From Cyclobacteriaceae bacterium (GTDB taxonomy: Bacteria > Bacteroidota > Bacteroidia > Cytophagales > Cyclobacteriaceae), in NCBI GenBank assembly GCA_028278225.1, contig JANQEU010000075.1:62001-126000 (forward strand): 64,000 bases of DNA, in the 5' to 3' direction. Under the pieces are notes generated by a model that saw only the letters and a program-made list of their open reading frames with translations, was not told where the DNA came from and did not search any database. The position numbers were made by a program, and so were the translations under genes. This document shows, in pieces, positions 1-9,132 of this stretch. Positions within the stretch are counted from its first letter, which is position 1; the number at the start of each line of letters is the position of its first letter.

Positions 1-655
1 TTTCAGGTGAATCATTTCTTTCAGAAAGTGCTTTCATGGCATTGAAGCCACCCATAGCCGACTCCACAACGCCATATTCCGAGCCACCGGACAACATTAT
101 GTCTGCTTTCCCCAGTCGTAGATATGTAAAGGCATCATTAATCGCGTGGCTGGATGAAGCACAGGCCGAAACAGTGGCAAAATTAGGGCCTCTGAAGCCA
201 TATTTGATAGAAAGCATTCCGGGTGATATATCTGCTATCATCTTCGGTATGAAGAAGGGATTGTACCTCGGCGTCCCATCCCCGGTGGCGAAATTAGCTA
301 CCTCATCATGGAAAGTTTTCAATCCGCCAATCCCGGATCCCCAGATTACGCCAACTCTGTCCTTATCAATCTGATCAAGATCAAGCCCCGAGTCCAGGAT
401 AGCCTCTTCACCAACTACCATCGCAAATTGGGTGTTGGGATCCATTTTTCGGGCTTCTTTGCGATCTAAAAAGTCGGCGGGATTAAAGTTTTTTACCTCG
501 CAGGCAAATTTCGTTCGGAATTTTTCAGCATTAAAGCGCGTGATAGGAGCAGCTCCACTAACTCCTTTGGCAAGGTTATCCCAATACTCACGTTTTGTGT
601 TACCTAACGGTGTTAATGCACCTACTCCGGTTATAACTACACGCTTTAATTCCAT
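1..655 (-). CDS. fabF: 3-oxoacyl-ACP synthase II (FabF), C-terminus cut by window edge
   Basis: Condensing enzyme of type II fatty acid synthesis: it joins malonyl-ACP to the growing acyl chain in the cytosol. The N-terminal 218 codons are present, roughly half of the usual 410-420 residues. The start, MELKRVVITGVGALTPLG, is typical of KAS II. The nucleophile lies in TVSACASSSHA at Cys165, matching the family position. The ATG at 653-655 is clear. acpP lies 18 bases upstream on the same strand, the common acpP-fabF order, so both probably share one transcript. The histidine catalytic pair lies beyond the edge and cannot be checked. Confidence 0.95.
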   Translation of the reverse strand, partial: MELKRVVITGVGALTPLGNTKREYWDNLAKGVSGAAPITRFNAEKFRTKFACEVKNFNPADFLDRKEARKMDPNTQFAMVVGEEAILDSGLDLDQIDKDRVGVIWGSGIGGLKTFHDEVANFATGDGTPRYNPFFIPKMIADISPGMLSIKYGFRGPNFATVSACASSSHAINDAFTYLRLGKADIMLSGGSEYGVVESAMGGFNAMKALSERNDSPE

Positions 656-673
656 AAAGAAATAAGAGGGATC

Positions 674-910
674 TTATTTTACGTTTTCTTCAAGGTAAGA
701 GATGGCCTGACCAACTGTTGCGATGTTTTCAGCTTGATCATCAGGGATAGATATATTGAATTCTTTTTCAAATTCCATGATCAATTCCACAGTATCTAAT
801 GAGTCTGCACCTAAGTCATTTGTGAAACTTGCTTCTGGTGTCACTTCTGATTCCTCCACACCTAATTTGTCAATAATAATTGACGTTACTTTTTGTGCAA
901 TTTCTGACAT
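674..910 (-). CDS. acpP: Acyl carrier protein
   Basis: A 78-residue acidic carrier protein that holds acyl intermediates on a phosphopantetheine arm during fatty acid synthesis. The attachment motif [15 protein letters not shown] is intact with Ser37 as the modified residue, and length and helix pattern are standard. I chose the ATG at 908-910 (MSEIAQKV). The open frame continues upstream to 991, but that extension is a non-acidic stretch not seen in ACPs and would overlap the promoter. The start is preceded by an A-rich leader with no Shine-Dalgarno, as usual in Bacteroidota. It is followed by fabF. Confidence 0.97.
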   Translation of the reverse strand: MSEIAQKVTSIIIDKLGVEESEVTPEASFTNDLGADSLDTVELIMEFEKEFNISIPDDQAENIATVGQAISYLEENVK

Positions 911-939
911 TTTTTTACAGTTTAGTTTAAAATTCTGTG

Positions 940-971
940 CAAAGAAATACATTAAAACAATACAATTCAAA
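940..971 (-). promoter_or_regulatory. Putative acpP promoter (Bacteroidota type)
   Basis: On the minus strand a TTTG (971-968) is followed after 20 bases by TTTCTTTG (947-940). This resembles the Bacteroidota -33 TTTG / -7 TAnnTTTG promoter with one mismatch in the -7 box. Transcription would start near 933, about 23 bases before the acpP start codon. Inferred from motif and spacing only. Confidence 0.5.
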
Positions 972-1034
972 TTTATTTCAAAACGCCTCAAATGGTTGGT
1001 TTTTAGGATTTTGAGCAGTAACTAGGGGATGTAT

Positions 1035-1463
1035 ATGAAGAAAAACAGGCTAGTCGCGGATGTTCAATATGACTTTTTGTTGATGGGAATAATAGCCGGT
1101 ATAAAAGAGCACCGGCTGGCGTGGATTCTAAATCAGACGGGTTATTTCCATTTTGTGAAAGAGCCTGATATCGTCCTGGAATTTTCTGACAATACCAAAA
1201 TTGTTATCTCGAATTATACCGACAGTTCAGACCTTCACCAGCATTACCTTGTTCGAAACAGGCTGGTTTCAAGCAATTCACCTAAGAACCAGCTTGTACT
1301 GTCAGAGTTAAAAGAATTTGATTTTTTTCTGAAACTACATACTTCAGTCGATGACTTTAACTTTGATCCTGTAATTTCGTCGCTGAAAAGCAATCCGGCG
1401 ATCAACTACCTAATCAAGTTGGATTTGTCTAAAGTCAAGCACAAGGAAAATCTACTATTCTAA
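1035..1463 (+). CDS. IPExxxVDY-family conserved protein
   Basis: A 142-residue protein of unknown function. In related Bacteroidota a protein of this size, beginning with a K/R-L-x-VxYDF stretch, is found directly upstream of pyruvate kinase and is named for a C-terminal IPExxxVDY motif. Here the N-terminal part (VADVQYDFLLMGI) fits, but the C-terminal motif is degenerate (around NPAINYL), so assignment rests partly on the neighbour. No signal peptide or membrane segment is seen. ATG at 1035 is preferred over ATG at 1029 because AGGGG then sits at a usable distance. pyk follows 6 bases after the stop, indicating co-transcription. Confidence 0.7.
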   Translation: MKKNRLVADVQYDFLLMGIIAGIKEHRLAWILNQTGYFHFVKEPDIVLEFSDNTKIVISNYTDSSDLHQHYLVRNRLVSSNSPKNQLVLSELKEFDFFLKLHTSVDDFNFDPVISSLKSNPAINYLIKLDLSKVKHKENLLF

Positions 1464-1469
1464 GAAACA

Positions 1470-2903
1470 ATGATTGAAGCAATTTCTAAAAGGTCCAAGA
1501 TCGTGGCGACTGTGGGACCTGCCAGCAACAATAAAGAGACATTGATCGACCTCATCAAGGCCGGTGCAAATGTCTTCAGATTGAATTTTTCGCATGGGAC
1601 ACATGACGATCACAAGAAGGTGATTGAGCTTGTGACCCAAATCAACACTGAGCTGGGAACGCACATCGCTATTCTGCAGGACCTGCAGGGGCCTAAGATC
1701 CGTGTGAATGAGGTTGAAAATAATTCGGTTGATATCTTACCTGGTGAGAAACTGTGTATCACCACAGATGAAGTTTTGGGTACCAGGGAGATCGTCAGTA
1801 CGACATACAAGGATATCGTGAAAGATGTAAAGAGGCATGATACGATCCTCATCGATGATGGAAACATTGAATTGCTGGTGGAGGAAATCAGCGAAAGTAA
1901 TGTCTACACGAAAGTTGTACATGGCGGTAAAATAAAATCCAGAAAAGGCATTAACCTGCCCAATACTAACGTATCGGCACCCTCGCTGACGAAAAAGGAC
2001 AGGGAGGACCTGCAATTTGGATTGCAGTATGACCTTGAATGGGTGGCATTGTCATTTGTGAGAAAAGCGCAGGATATTATTGAGTTAAGGGACATCATCA
2101 GAAAATCCCAAAAACATACAAAAGTCGTGGCTAAGATCGAAAAGCCGGAGGCGTTGGAGAATATTGATGAAATCATCAGGGTGGCGGATGCAGTGATGGT
2201 GGCCAGGGGAGACTTAGGTGTGGAAATTGCCATGGAAGATGTTCCCCTGCAACAAAAGAAGCTCGTGCGTAAATGCAACAAAGCCGGCGTTCCCGTCATC
2301 ATAGCCACTCAGATGATGGAAAGTATGATCAACAACCCAAGACCTACAAGGGCGGAGACCAATGACGTGGCGAATGCTGTGATGGATGGGGCAGACGCAC
2401 TGATGCTTTCGGCAGAATCAGCTTCAGGTATGTTTCCTGTCAACGCTGTGCTAAGAATGACCCAAACAATTGCAGCCGTTGAAAAGCATGCAAAATCGGT
2501 TTATAACCGGTACTATGAGAAAGATAAGGATTCATCAACAAGATTGAACGACCTGCTGGTCAGGGCGGCCGTCAGAATGAGTGAATCGGTCAGCGCAAAG
2601 GCGCTGGTAGGCATGACAAAATCAGGATACACTGCCTATAGACTTGCACTACACCGGCCAAGTGCCAAAGTCTTCGTTTTTACAAATAAAAAGCATCTTC
2701 TCCGGCAATTAAACCTTTTGTGGGGAGTCACCGGGTTTTATTATGATGAAACAGAGGGAATAGATCAGACCCTGGATCATATCCAGAAAATTCTTGTGAA
2801 TGAAGGATATCTTAAAAAGGGCGATGTATGGTTAAATATCGCTTCTATGCCATCGCACTGGCAAGGTCATACTAACATGATGAAAGTGAATCAGATAGAA
2901 TAA
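1470..2903 (+). CDS. pyk: Pyruvate kinase
   Basis: Final ATP-yielding step of glycolysis: phosphoenolpyruvate plus ADP gives pyruvate plus ATP. The 477-residue protein has the N-terminal barrel strand KIVATVGPAS (10-19), RLNFSHG (37-43), the catalytic-lysine segment AKIEKPEA (221-228, Lys222) and the metal/substrate loop ARGDLG (245-250). Length matches bacterial type I/II enzymes without an extra C-terminal domain. It sits 6 bases after the conserved small gene, and its stop is only 3 bases from the convergent NFACT gene, with no terminator visible between them. Confidence 0.97.
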   Translation: MIEAISKRSKIVATVGPASNNKETLIDLIKAGANVFRLNFSHGTHDDHKKVIELVTQINTELGTHIAILQDLQGPKIRVNEVENNSVDILPGEKLCITTDEVLGTREIVSTTYKDIVKDVKRHDTILIDDGNIELLVEEISESNVYTKVVHGGKIKSRKGINLPNTNVSAPSLTKKDREDLQFGLQYDLEWVALSFVRKAQDIIELRDIIRKSQKHTKVVAKIEKPEALENIDEIIRVADAVMVARGDLGVEIAMEDVPLQQKKLVRKCNKAGVPVIIATQMMESMINNPRPTRAETNDVANAVMDGADALMLSAESASGMFPVNAVLRMTQTIAAVEKHAKSVYNRYYEKDKDSSTRLNDLLVRAAVRMSESVSAKALVGMTKSGYTAYRLALHRPSAKVFVFTNKKHLLRQLNLLWGVTGFYYDETEGIDQTLDHIQKILVNEGYLKKGDVWLNIASMPSHWQGHTNMMKVNQIE

Positions 2904-2906
2904 ATC

Positions 2907-4442
2907 TCATGTTGGCTTGGTAGGTTTTACCAAAATGACCTCCTCCTTGTCGACAATCACCTCACCCGGGGACATACCCTTTGGTTTGCGCACATATTTC
3001 TTTTGAGTGAATAAAACAGGGCAAAGGCCTTCCGTTTTGCCCTTTGAGTAGTACGCAGCAACGGAGGCTGCGTATTCAATGACCGGAGTTGGTATGGTGT
3101 TGCCACTTGCATTTTTAACCACGACATGAGAACCACTTATATTTCTCGCATGAAGCCACAAGTCGTTTTTGTGGGTATGTTTGAAGGTAAGGGTATCGTT
3201 GGATTTGGAATTTTTACCAACCCAAATGTCGAAATTCAGGTAGGAAAATTTACGGTAGGGGAGTGTTTTCAAATCACCGGTTGATGAGTCCCTGTTTTTT
3301 AAAAGTTTCCGTAATTCCTTAAGATCTCCGGCTGATTCTATTTGTTTTATTCTAAAGGTGAGATCATTGATTTCGATCTCCTTTTTCCTTAGGTTTTTCT
3401 CGGCATTCCGGATTTCCAGCTTTTCATTCTTGGCTTTTCGGTAATATGATTCAGCATTTTTCTGCGGACTCAGTGTTGATTTCAGTTTGATTTCTATGGT
3501 AGAATTGTCATAGAAGTCAGTAAGTTGGACGGAACTGACACCGGTTTTGATATTATGCATATTAGCCATTATCAGGTGCCCTATCTCTTCGTAGCTGCGA
3601 CGATTCTTAATGCTTTTGATTTTGACTTTGGCTTTCCTGGTATATGACTCCAGTTTTTTTTGTTTTCGTTTGAGTTGCAAAAGCATTTGATCCTTTTCCT
3701 TATTTAAAAAGTAGTCCTTTGAATACAACCGGTATAAAAAGTTACATGCTTCCACCGGGTCCTCCGTTTTCATGAGACAGTTGGATTCTGAAAGTAATGA
3801 AAGCTCCGGTTTCTCTTTCCGGACAATGCAAATGGGGTTCTTATCTGTGTCTGCTACCAGTTTCCTGATTGACAGTCCTTTTGCTACTATATCCAACTCA
3901 TGGTAATTGTAGCTATGTCCCAATTCATGCATTAGTTTTTTTCCAAGAATTTGTTCGAGATCATAGATATCCTCCTCTTTCAGTTCGTCCAGGTGGAAGT
4001 TTTTGTGCAAAGCATCGATGTCAATGTCCATGTCTTTGTCCAAAGCACTTTTAAAAACGTCCTTTGCTTTCCGGTCTTTTATCAGTATGACATTTGACCT
4101 GTACCCATGCATTTTGAAGAGCAATTCAAAGTTGTTTTCCAATTTGATGGAAAAAGATCTTTCAAACGAAAATGAGTTGATCTCCGAAACCCTCATCCGG
4201 ACCGCCTCATTGAATAGCTCGATGCTATTTTTTCTTGCTCTTTTGTAGTCATCCGGAAAGGACAACAAACACAGTTGACTTTCCAAAGAGGCCTTGATAA
4301 AAAAGTCCGAATTGTCCTTAAGAATAAAACCCAGGATCAGCTCGTCCCTGTTTTGAGAAAAGCAGGTAAACAGCTCAGCGTCTCCCAGAATTTCATTGAG
4401 CTTTCGGGCCAACCTCTTGATGAAGAGGAAATGATGAAACAT
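2907..4442 (-). CDS. NFACT family protein (RqcH/Rqc2-like ribosome quality control factor)
   Basis: A 511-residue protein whose C-terminal region contains the NFACT RNA-binding (DUF814) signature, including NDLWLHARNISGSHVV, preceded by a long charged coiled-coil middle region (about 255-385) and an NFACT-N-like region. In Bacillus the homologue RqcH binds stalled 50S subunits and adds alanine tails. Older annotation calls the family fibronectin-binding. The start is ATG at 4440-4442, which overlaps the stop of the upstream hydrolase gene by one base (TGATG); a longer frame to 4472 would overlap that gene further. It is last in a tightly packed minus-strand operon. The family is sure; the tailing activity is inferred. 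Confidence 0.88.
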   Translation of the reverse strand: MFHHFLFIKRLARKLNEILGDAELFTCFSQNRDELILGFILKDNSDFFIKASLESQLCLLSFPDDYKRARKNSIELFNEAVRMRVSEINSFSFERSFSIKLENNFELLFKMHGYRSNVILIKDRKAKDVFKSALDKDMDIDIDALHKNFHLDELKEEDIYDLEQILGKKLMHELGHSYNYHELDIVAKGLSIRKLVADTDKNPICIVRKEKPELSLLSESNCLMKTEDPVEACNFLYRLYSKDYFLNKEKDQMLLQLKRKQKKLESYTRKAKVKIKSIKNRRSYEEIGHLIMANMHNIKTGVSSVQLTDFYDNSTIEIKLKSTLSPQKNAESYYRKAKNEKLEIRNAEKNLRKKEIEINDLTFRIKQIESAGDLKELRKLLKNRDSSTGDLKTLPYRKFSYLNFDIWVGKNSKSNDTLTFKHTHKNDLWLHARNISGSHVVVKNASGNTIPTPVIEYAASVAAYYSKGKTEGLCPVLFTQKKYVRKPKGMSPGEVIVDKEEVILVKPTKPT

Positions 4443-5206
4443 CAGCTTAATTCGATTTTCAAACCATCCCACGCCAATTCCACACTGTCGGGAAGTTCGG
4501 AATTTACCAGCCTGTGTTTTCCCATAAGATGGCTAATATGCGTAAGGTACGTTTTTTCCGCTTTCAACTCTTCTGCCAATGCGATGGCCTCTTCAAGGTT
4601 CAGGTGGCTAATGTGCCATTCCTTCCTAAGTGCATTGAGCACAATTACTTTTGATCCTTTTATCTTTTCCTTTTCCTCCGGCGCAATGCTTTTGGCATCG
4701 GTGATGTATGTGAAATCGCCAACTCTGAATCCAAAAACTGGGAGCTGGTGATGCATTACTTCTACGGGAATAACCCTGACGCCATTGACATGAAATGGCT
4801 TATTTTTAATTTCTATCGGATCAATTTGCGGAACTCCGGGATATTTGTCTTCGGCAAAAACATACGGAAACTCAGATTTCACCTGCTCAAGGACTGATTT
4901 TCTACCATATATGGGCATATCCTTTTTTTGCTTAAAATTGAAGCTTCTGATGTCATCCATTCCCGCAGTATGATCTTTGTGTGCATGTGTAAATAAAACG
5001 GCATCCAGTTTTTTGATGCGTTCCCTCAGCATTTGCTGACGAAAATCAGGTCCGGTGTCAACGACAATACTGGTGCCGTCGGTTTCAATGTGAATGGCAC
5101 TTCTAAGCCGTTTGTCTTTGAAATCTACAGATCTGCACACATCACAATCGCAGGCAATCACAGGTACACCCTGGGAAGTGCCAGTACCCAAAAATTTTAT
5201 AATCAA
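4442..5206 (-). CDS. PhnP-like metallo-beta-lactamase-fold hydrolase
   Basis: A 254-residue MBL-fold enzyme. It begins MIIKFLGTGTSQGVP and carries the metal motif THAHKDH (His74, His76, Asp78, His79), with further histidines near EVMHHQ and THISHLMG. Three cysteines (19, 21, 24) just after the first strand resemble the structural zinc site of PhnP, a cyclic phosphodiesterase of phosphonate degradation. No other phosphonate genes are nearby, so the substrate is unknown and a general phosphodiesterase role is likely. It overlaps the upstream hypothetical gene by 4 bases (ATGA) and the downstream NFACT gene by 1 base, so translation is probably coupled. Confidence 0.88.
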   Translation of the reverse strand: MIIKFLGTGTSQGVPVIACDCDVCRSVDFKDKRLRSAIHIETDGTSIVVDTGPDFRQQMLRERIKKLDAVLFTHAHKDHTAGMDDIRSFNFKQKKDMPIYGRKSVLEQVKSEFPYVFAEDKYPGVPQIDPIEIKNKPFHVNGVRVIPVEVMHHQLPVFGFRVGDFTYITDAKSIAPEEKEKIKGSKVIVLNALRKEWHISHLNLEEAIALAEELKAEKTYLTHISHLMGKHRLVNSELPDSVELAWDGLKIELS

Positions 5207-5478
5207 ATCTGTAGTTGGTTTTGTTGAATTTCACTCAGCAGGGCCCTGTTCTTCTCGCTAAGCTTTGAGGTATCGGGATTTATTGTCCTCAAAATATCAA
5301 TTATGCTGTTGATCTTTCCATCGAGGGAAAAGTACTTATTAATAATGGCAATTTTGGTTTCTTTCAAAATGCAATAGCCGGACTGGAAGTTGCCCTTTTC
5401 GTAACGCAGGATGTAATCGGTTTCAGCAAAAATGTCTTCAAGTTTACTGAGATAGTGCTTCGTGTACCTGACGGACAT
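5203..5478 (-). CDS. Small hypothetical protein
   Basis: A 91-residue soluble protein beginning MSVRYTKHYLSKLEDIF. I do not recognise a named domain. It is mixed charge with a predicted alpha-helical N-terminus and no signal peptide or membrane segment. It lies 1 base after the response regulator stop and overlaps the hydrolase start by 4 bases, so it is a real member of this operon. Function unknown. Confidence 0.75.
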   Translation of the reverse strand: MSVRYTKHYLSKLEDIFAETDYILRYEKGNFQSGYCILKETKIAIINKYFSLDGKINSIIDILRTINPDTSKLSEKNRALLSEIQQNQLQI

Positions 5479-5479
5479 A

Positions 5480-5851
5480 TTACTGAAGATATGAATTGAC
5501 CATATCTACCATTTGATCATAGTCAAGCGGCTTGGGTAAAAAATCATTTATCCCCAGATCTTTGAAATCCTGCAAACTATAGTTTTTGGCGTTACCTGTA
5601 ATGGCAATGATCGGAATATTCTTTATATCCGGATTCTCACTTTCCCGGATCAGTTTAGCGCACTCCTCCCCACTTAAAACGGGCATGTTTATGTCCAGCA
5701 AGAGTAAATCGAACTTTTCATTTTCGAGTGTTTTCATTACGTCCCCACCATTTTTCACTGATTTTATGTCGTAGTTTTGAATTGACAGTATTCTTTTGGT
5801 GAGGTTCTGAATAACCGAACTGTCCTCTGCGACCAAAATATTCTTACTCAT
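5480..5851 (-). CDS. Single-domain response regulator (CheY-like)
   Basis: A 123-residue receiver domain with no output domain. Phospho-acceptor Asp53 lies in LLLLDINMP. The acidic pair is at ED (9-10), and the conserved Lys107 is in LPKPLD. It overlaps the end of the hybrid kinase gene by 8 bases, so it is very probably a phosphorylation partner of that kinase, likely taking phosphate from its HPt domain. Such regulators act by protein contact rather than DNA binding; the target is unknown. Confidence 0.93.
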   Translation of the reverse strand: MSKNILVAEDSSVIQNLTKRILSIQNYDIKSVKNGGDVMKTLENEKFDLLLLDINMPVLSGEECAKLIRESENPDIKNIPIIAITGNAKNYSLQDFKDLGINDFLPKPLDYDQMVDMVNSYLQ

Positions 5852-8800
5852 TTTTTAATAGGTTTCTGTAACTCTCTTTGAATTCCTTTAATGACTTTTC
5901 AAGCTTGTTTAACTCAGGTTTAACTTTACCAAATTTATTTTCTTTTATCCTTTTTTCTACTATTGCCGCCTGCTTTGACAATCGCTCGACTCCCAATGTT
6001 CCTGCATTTCCTTTTAAGGTATGCATTTCTCGTTGAATTTGCTCATAATTTCTTGTTTGAAAATTCTTGATTGCCATTTTAACCTGTTCACTGGCTTCAA
6101 TGTTGAATTCTTCCAAAACGCTTTGTATCAGCTCTTTACCGCCAAACTTGTGCAACTGATTCAATGTATTCTGGTTGATAATGAGGTCTTCAGCTTTTTC
6201 GTCGAAAACCTTTGTATCGACTTCTTTGGGTTCGAACTTGGTCCATAGTCTTACCTTTTCAATGATCCGGTTAGATTTTATGGGTTTTGCCAGATAGTCG
6301 TCCAGACCCTGGCTTATAAACTTGTCTTTATCTTCCTCCATGGAGTAGGCCGTCATCGCAATGACGGGAGGCTGACGCTCGAGCTTTAATTTTTTGATCT
6401 TTTTGGTCGCTTCCACACCATCCATTTCCGGCATTTGGATATCCATGAAGACCAAATCAAATGTTTCTTTTTTAATTATGTCTATGGCTTTCAGGCCACT
6501 TTCGGCACCAACCACTTTGCAACCGGATTTCAACAGGATCTGGGTAGCGACTTTCCTGTTTATATCGTTGTCATCTACCAGTAAGACTTTTGGTTGGGTC
6601 CCCACAAACTGGTGAGAAAATGATCCGTCCTCCCTGGAACTATCGATAACTCCGGGATCTACCTTACCCGCCTTAAATGTAAACCAAAATGTACTGCCTA
6701 ACCCGGGTGTCGATACCACACCGATCCTGCCTTTCATGGACTTCACCAGTTCCTTTGAAATGGCCAATCCTAACCCCGTGCCTGCATATTGTTTTTTCTT
6801 CGAACTGTCAAGTTGACTGAAACTCCTGAATAGCTTTTCCTGGTCTTTGGGAGCAATCCCGATCCCGGAATCCTTTACGGTAACCTGAAATTCATAACTT
6901 CTTTTGGTTTCTTTCTTTTGCCGGATACTCAGATTGATATTGCCTTTAGTATGCGAAAATTTAATCGCATTTGAAGTAAGGTTGGAAATAACCTGCATGA
7001 GACGGGTTTCATCACAAAGTATATATTCCGGCAGTTGATCATCAAGATGGTAGTAAAGGTTGGTTTTATTCAAATGGGCCTGCTGAGAATACAAATCATA
7101 TATTTTCTCAAATGTTTCCACTGGTTTTACAGGCTCCATCCTCAATTCCATCTTTCCGGCTTCGATCTTCGAAAGATCAAGAATGTCATTCAGAATGTTA
7201 AGAAGTGTGTCTGAGGATTTTTTTACGGTCCTGATATATTCAAACTGCTCCGGATCCAGCGACGTAGAGCCAAGTAGATCGATCATTCCAATGATACCAT
7301 TCATTGGCGTCCTGATCTCATGACTCATATTGGCGAGGAACCTTTCCTTTATCCGTAGAGATTTTTCAGCGAGATCCTTCGCTTGTTTGAGTTCCAGGTT
7401 TTTCTTCTTCAATTGGGTAATGTCCCTTGCAACACCTTCGATTTCATCCTTCTGGCGCCATGACCTCTTGATCAAACGGACATTGCACAGGAATTGAATT
7501 TCTGTTTTCTTCTTTGTTTTGACTGATCCTTCAAAGTTTCTGACACTATGGTGCTTCATCAGCTCTTCAATGAGTTTCGAAGTACCGTCTTTGGAAATGA
7601 AAAAACCTTCAATATTGTTTCCTATTACCTCCTTTTGCGTAAATCCCAGTACCTCCTGAATGGATGGACTTACCATAGTAATCTTTCCGGTGAGGTCACA
7701 CCTGAAATAAATATCCTGAAAGGATTCAAAGATGTTTCTGAACTTTTCTTCGCTTTCCTTGATAGCGATTTCAGCATTTTTGCGATCGGTAATATCATTG
7801 GCGATTATTGAGACTTCTTCGATTTTTCCATTAGGCAGAAAAATAGGGTTCAGGAAAATATCGCGCCATACTTTCTCACCTCTTGAAGTTGTGAGATGTG
7901 TCTGAAAGTTGAGGACTTTTCCTGAAAACGCCTCATCATACTTGCTAATCCAGGCATCACGAACACTTTTCTCAAATAACTTTTGGTAAGTTTTATTGAG
8001 ATTCATTCCGATTTCCGGACGTTTCCCAAAATAAGATTCAAATGACTTTGCGTAGTTTTCGTTGAAGGAAGTAAAAGCGTAGTTCCTGTCTATCGACCAG
8101 ATCTGGTGTGTGCTGCTCTCGAAAATAGCAGTCAATCTTGCGGCCTGATCAATTATTTTATCCTGATTGGTCTTGCGTTCGATGGCCAGGCTTACCTGAC
8201 CTGAAATAAAGTCGAGAAGTTCAAGATCTTTCAGATTGTAGCTGTCCTGATCTTTGTATGAGTAGAGCATCATCACACCCTTGAGATCAGACCCTGTATG
8301 AATGGGCACCCCCAGCCAGATTTTCGGAATATCCCCTTTGATCTCCAGGTGATATTGCTGGGCTATCTTCTCAATTCCCTCACCAAAGATGATCATTGGT
8401 TTGTCACGCTCCAGTGTGTACTTTGTAAGAAGATCATCGATCTCCCCCGGATCACTGTTCCGTTCATTTATTCGGAAAGGATACCGGATACTATTTTTTT
8501 CCTGTATGGAAATGGAGAAATTCCGCACCCTGAGATGGCTGGATAATTCCTCGAATATTTCCTTGAAAAGACCTTCAAGGTTGTATTCCTTGTGAGTCAG
8601 CGTTGCAATGGAGAAGAACAGGCGCTGTACACTTTCAGCACGTACGCGTTCTGTAATGTCATAAAGTACACCACGATATTCAAACGGTTCATTGTCTTCA
8701 AAGACGCAGGTAATCTGACCAGAAACGTAAATATTCTTATCATGGCTGCTCACCAAAACGGTATCCAGTCGCTCGGCCGGGGATCCTTCCGTAATCCGTA

Positions 8801-9098
8801 CCAGCTTCTCAAGTGTTTTTTGCTGCTGGTCAGGATGGATGATGTCTACAAACTTTTTGTTGGCCAGCTCCTCATCACGAAAGCCCAGTTTGTACTTCCA
8901 GGCCTGGTTTACAAATTTGAATTCACCATTAGGGCTAATTATCTGAATCAGGTCATTTGAGCTATTGAATAGTTCACGGAGGTGATAGTTGGTCTTTTCG
9001 ATCAGGGCGTCATAATCCTGCTGCTTCTGTTCAAGCTGTTTGCGCAGGGAAGCAATTTCATTAATTAGTGTCTCAGGATCCTTATTCAAAATATCCAT
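5844..9098 (-). CDS. Hybrid sensor histidine kinase (PAS-GAF-PAS-PAS-HisKA-HATPase-REC-HPt)
   Basis: A 1084-residue cytosolic phosphorelay protein with no clear membrane segment. Domains in order: N-terminal coiled coil (about 10-40), PAS (40-155), GAF (160-310), two PAS domains (325-570, including SEEKFRNIFE), HisKA with phospho-accepting His593 in SHEIRTP, an HATPase domain with N and G boxes (GTGLGLAIS), a receiver domain with Asp886 in FMDIQMPEMDG, and a C-terminal HPt domain with His1026 in MHTLKGNAG. The full His-Asp-His chain is therefore present in one chain, leaving the downstream CheY-like protein as final acceptor. The ligand is unknown. It is first in the operon and is divergent from miaA. 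Confidence 0.95.
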   Translation of the reverse strand: MDILNKDPETLINEIASLRKQLEQKQQDYDALIEKTNYHLRELFNSSNDLIQIISPNGEFKFVNQAWKYKLGFRDEELANKKFVDIIHPDQQQKTLEKLVRITEGSPAERLDTVLVSSHDKNIYVSGQITCVFEDNEPFEYRGVLYDITERVRAESVQRLFFSIATLTHKEYNLEGLFKEIFEELSSHLRVRNFSISIQEKNSIRYPFRINERNSDPGEIDDLLTKYTLERDKPMIIFGEGIEKIAQQYHLEIKGDIPKIWLGVPIHTGSDLKGVMMLYSYKDQDSYNLKDLELLDFISGQVSLAIERKTNQDKIIDQAARLTAIFESSTHQIWSIDRNYAFTSFNENYAKSFESYFGKRPEIGMNLNKTYQKLFEKSVRDAWISKYDEAFSGKVLNFQTHLTTSRGEKVWRDIFLNPIFLPNGKIEEVSIIANDITDRKNAEIAIKESEEKFRNIFESFQDIYFRCDLTGKITMVSPSIQEVLGFTQKEVIGNNIEGFFISKDGTSKLIEELMKHHSVRNFEGSVKTKKKTEIQFLCNVRLIKRSWRQKDEIEGVARDITQLKKKNLELKQAKDLAEKSLRIKERFLANMSHEIRTPMNGIIGMIDLLGSTSLDPEQFEYIRTVKKSSDTLLNILNDILDLSKIEAGKMELRMEPVKPVETFEKIYDLYSQQAHLNKTNLYYHLDDQLPEYILCDETRLMQVISNLTSNAIKFSHTKGNINLSIRQKKETKRSYEFQVTVKDSGIGIAPKDQEKLFRSFSQLDSSKKKQYAGTGLGLAISKELVKSMKGRIGVVSTPGLGSTFWFTFKAGKVDPGVIDSSREDGSFSHQFVGTQPKVLLVDDNDINRKVATQILLKSGCKVVGAESGLKAIDIIKKETFDLVFMDIQMPEMDGVEATKKIKKLKLERQPPVIAMTAYSMEEDKDKFISQGLDDYLAKPIKSNRIIEKVRLWTKFEPKEVDTKVFDEKAEDLIINQNTLNQLHKFGGKELIQSVLEEFNIEASEQVKMAIKNFQTRNYEQIQREMHTLKGNAGTLGVERLSKQAAIVEKRIKENKFGKVKPELNKLEKSLKEFKESYRNLLKNE

Positions 9099-9132
9099 TA
9101 CTTAAATTTAGCGAAAATTGGATCATACTGGT

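Noticed and set aside
1737-2015. 92-codon minus-strand frame inside pyk
   Set aside because: Lies entirely inside a well supported gene in another frame.
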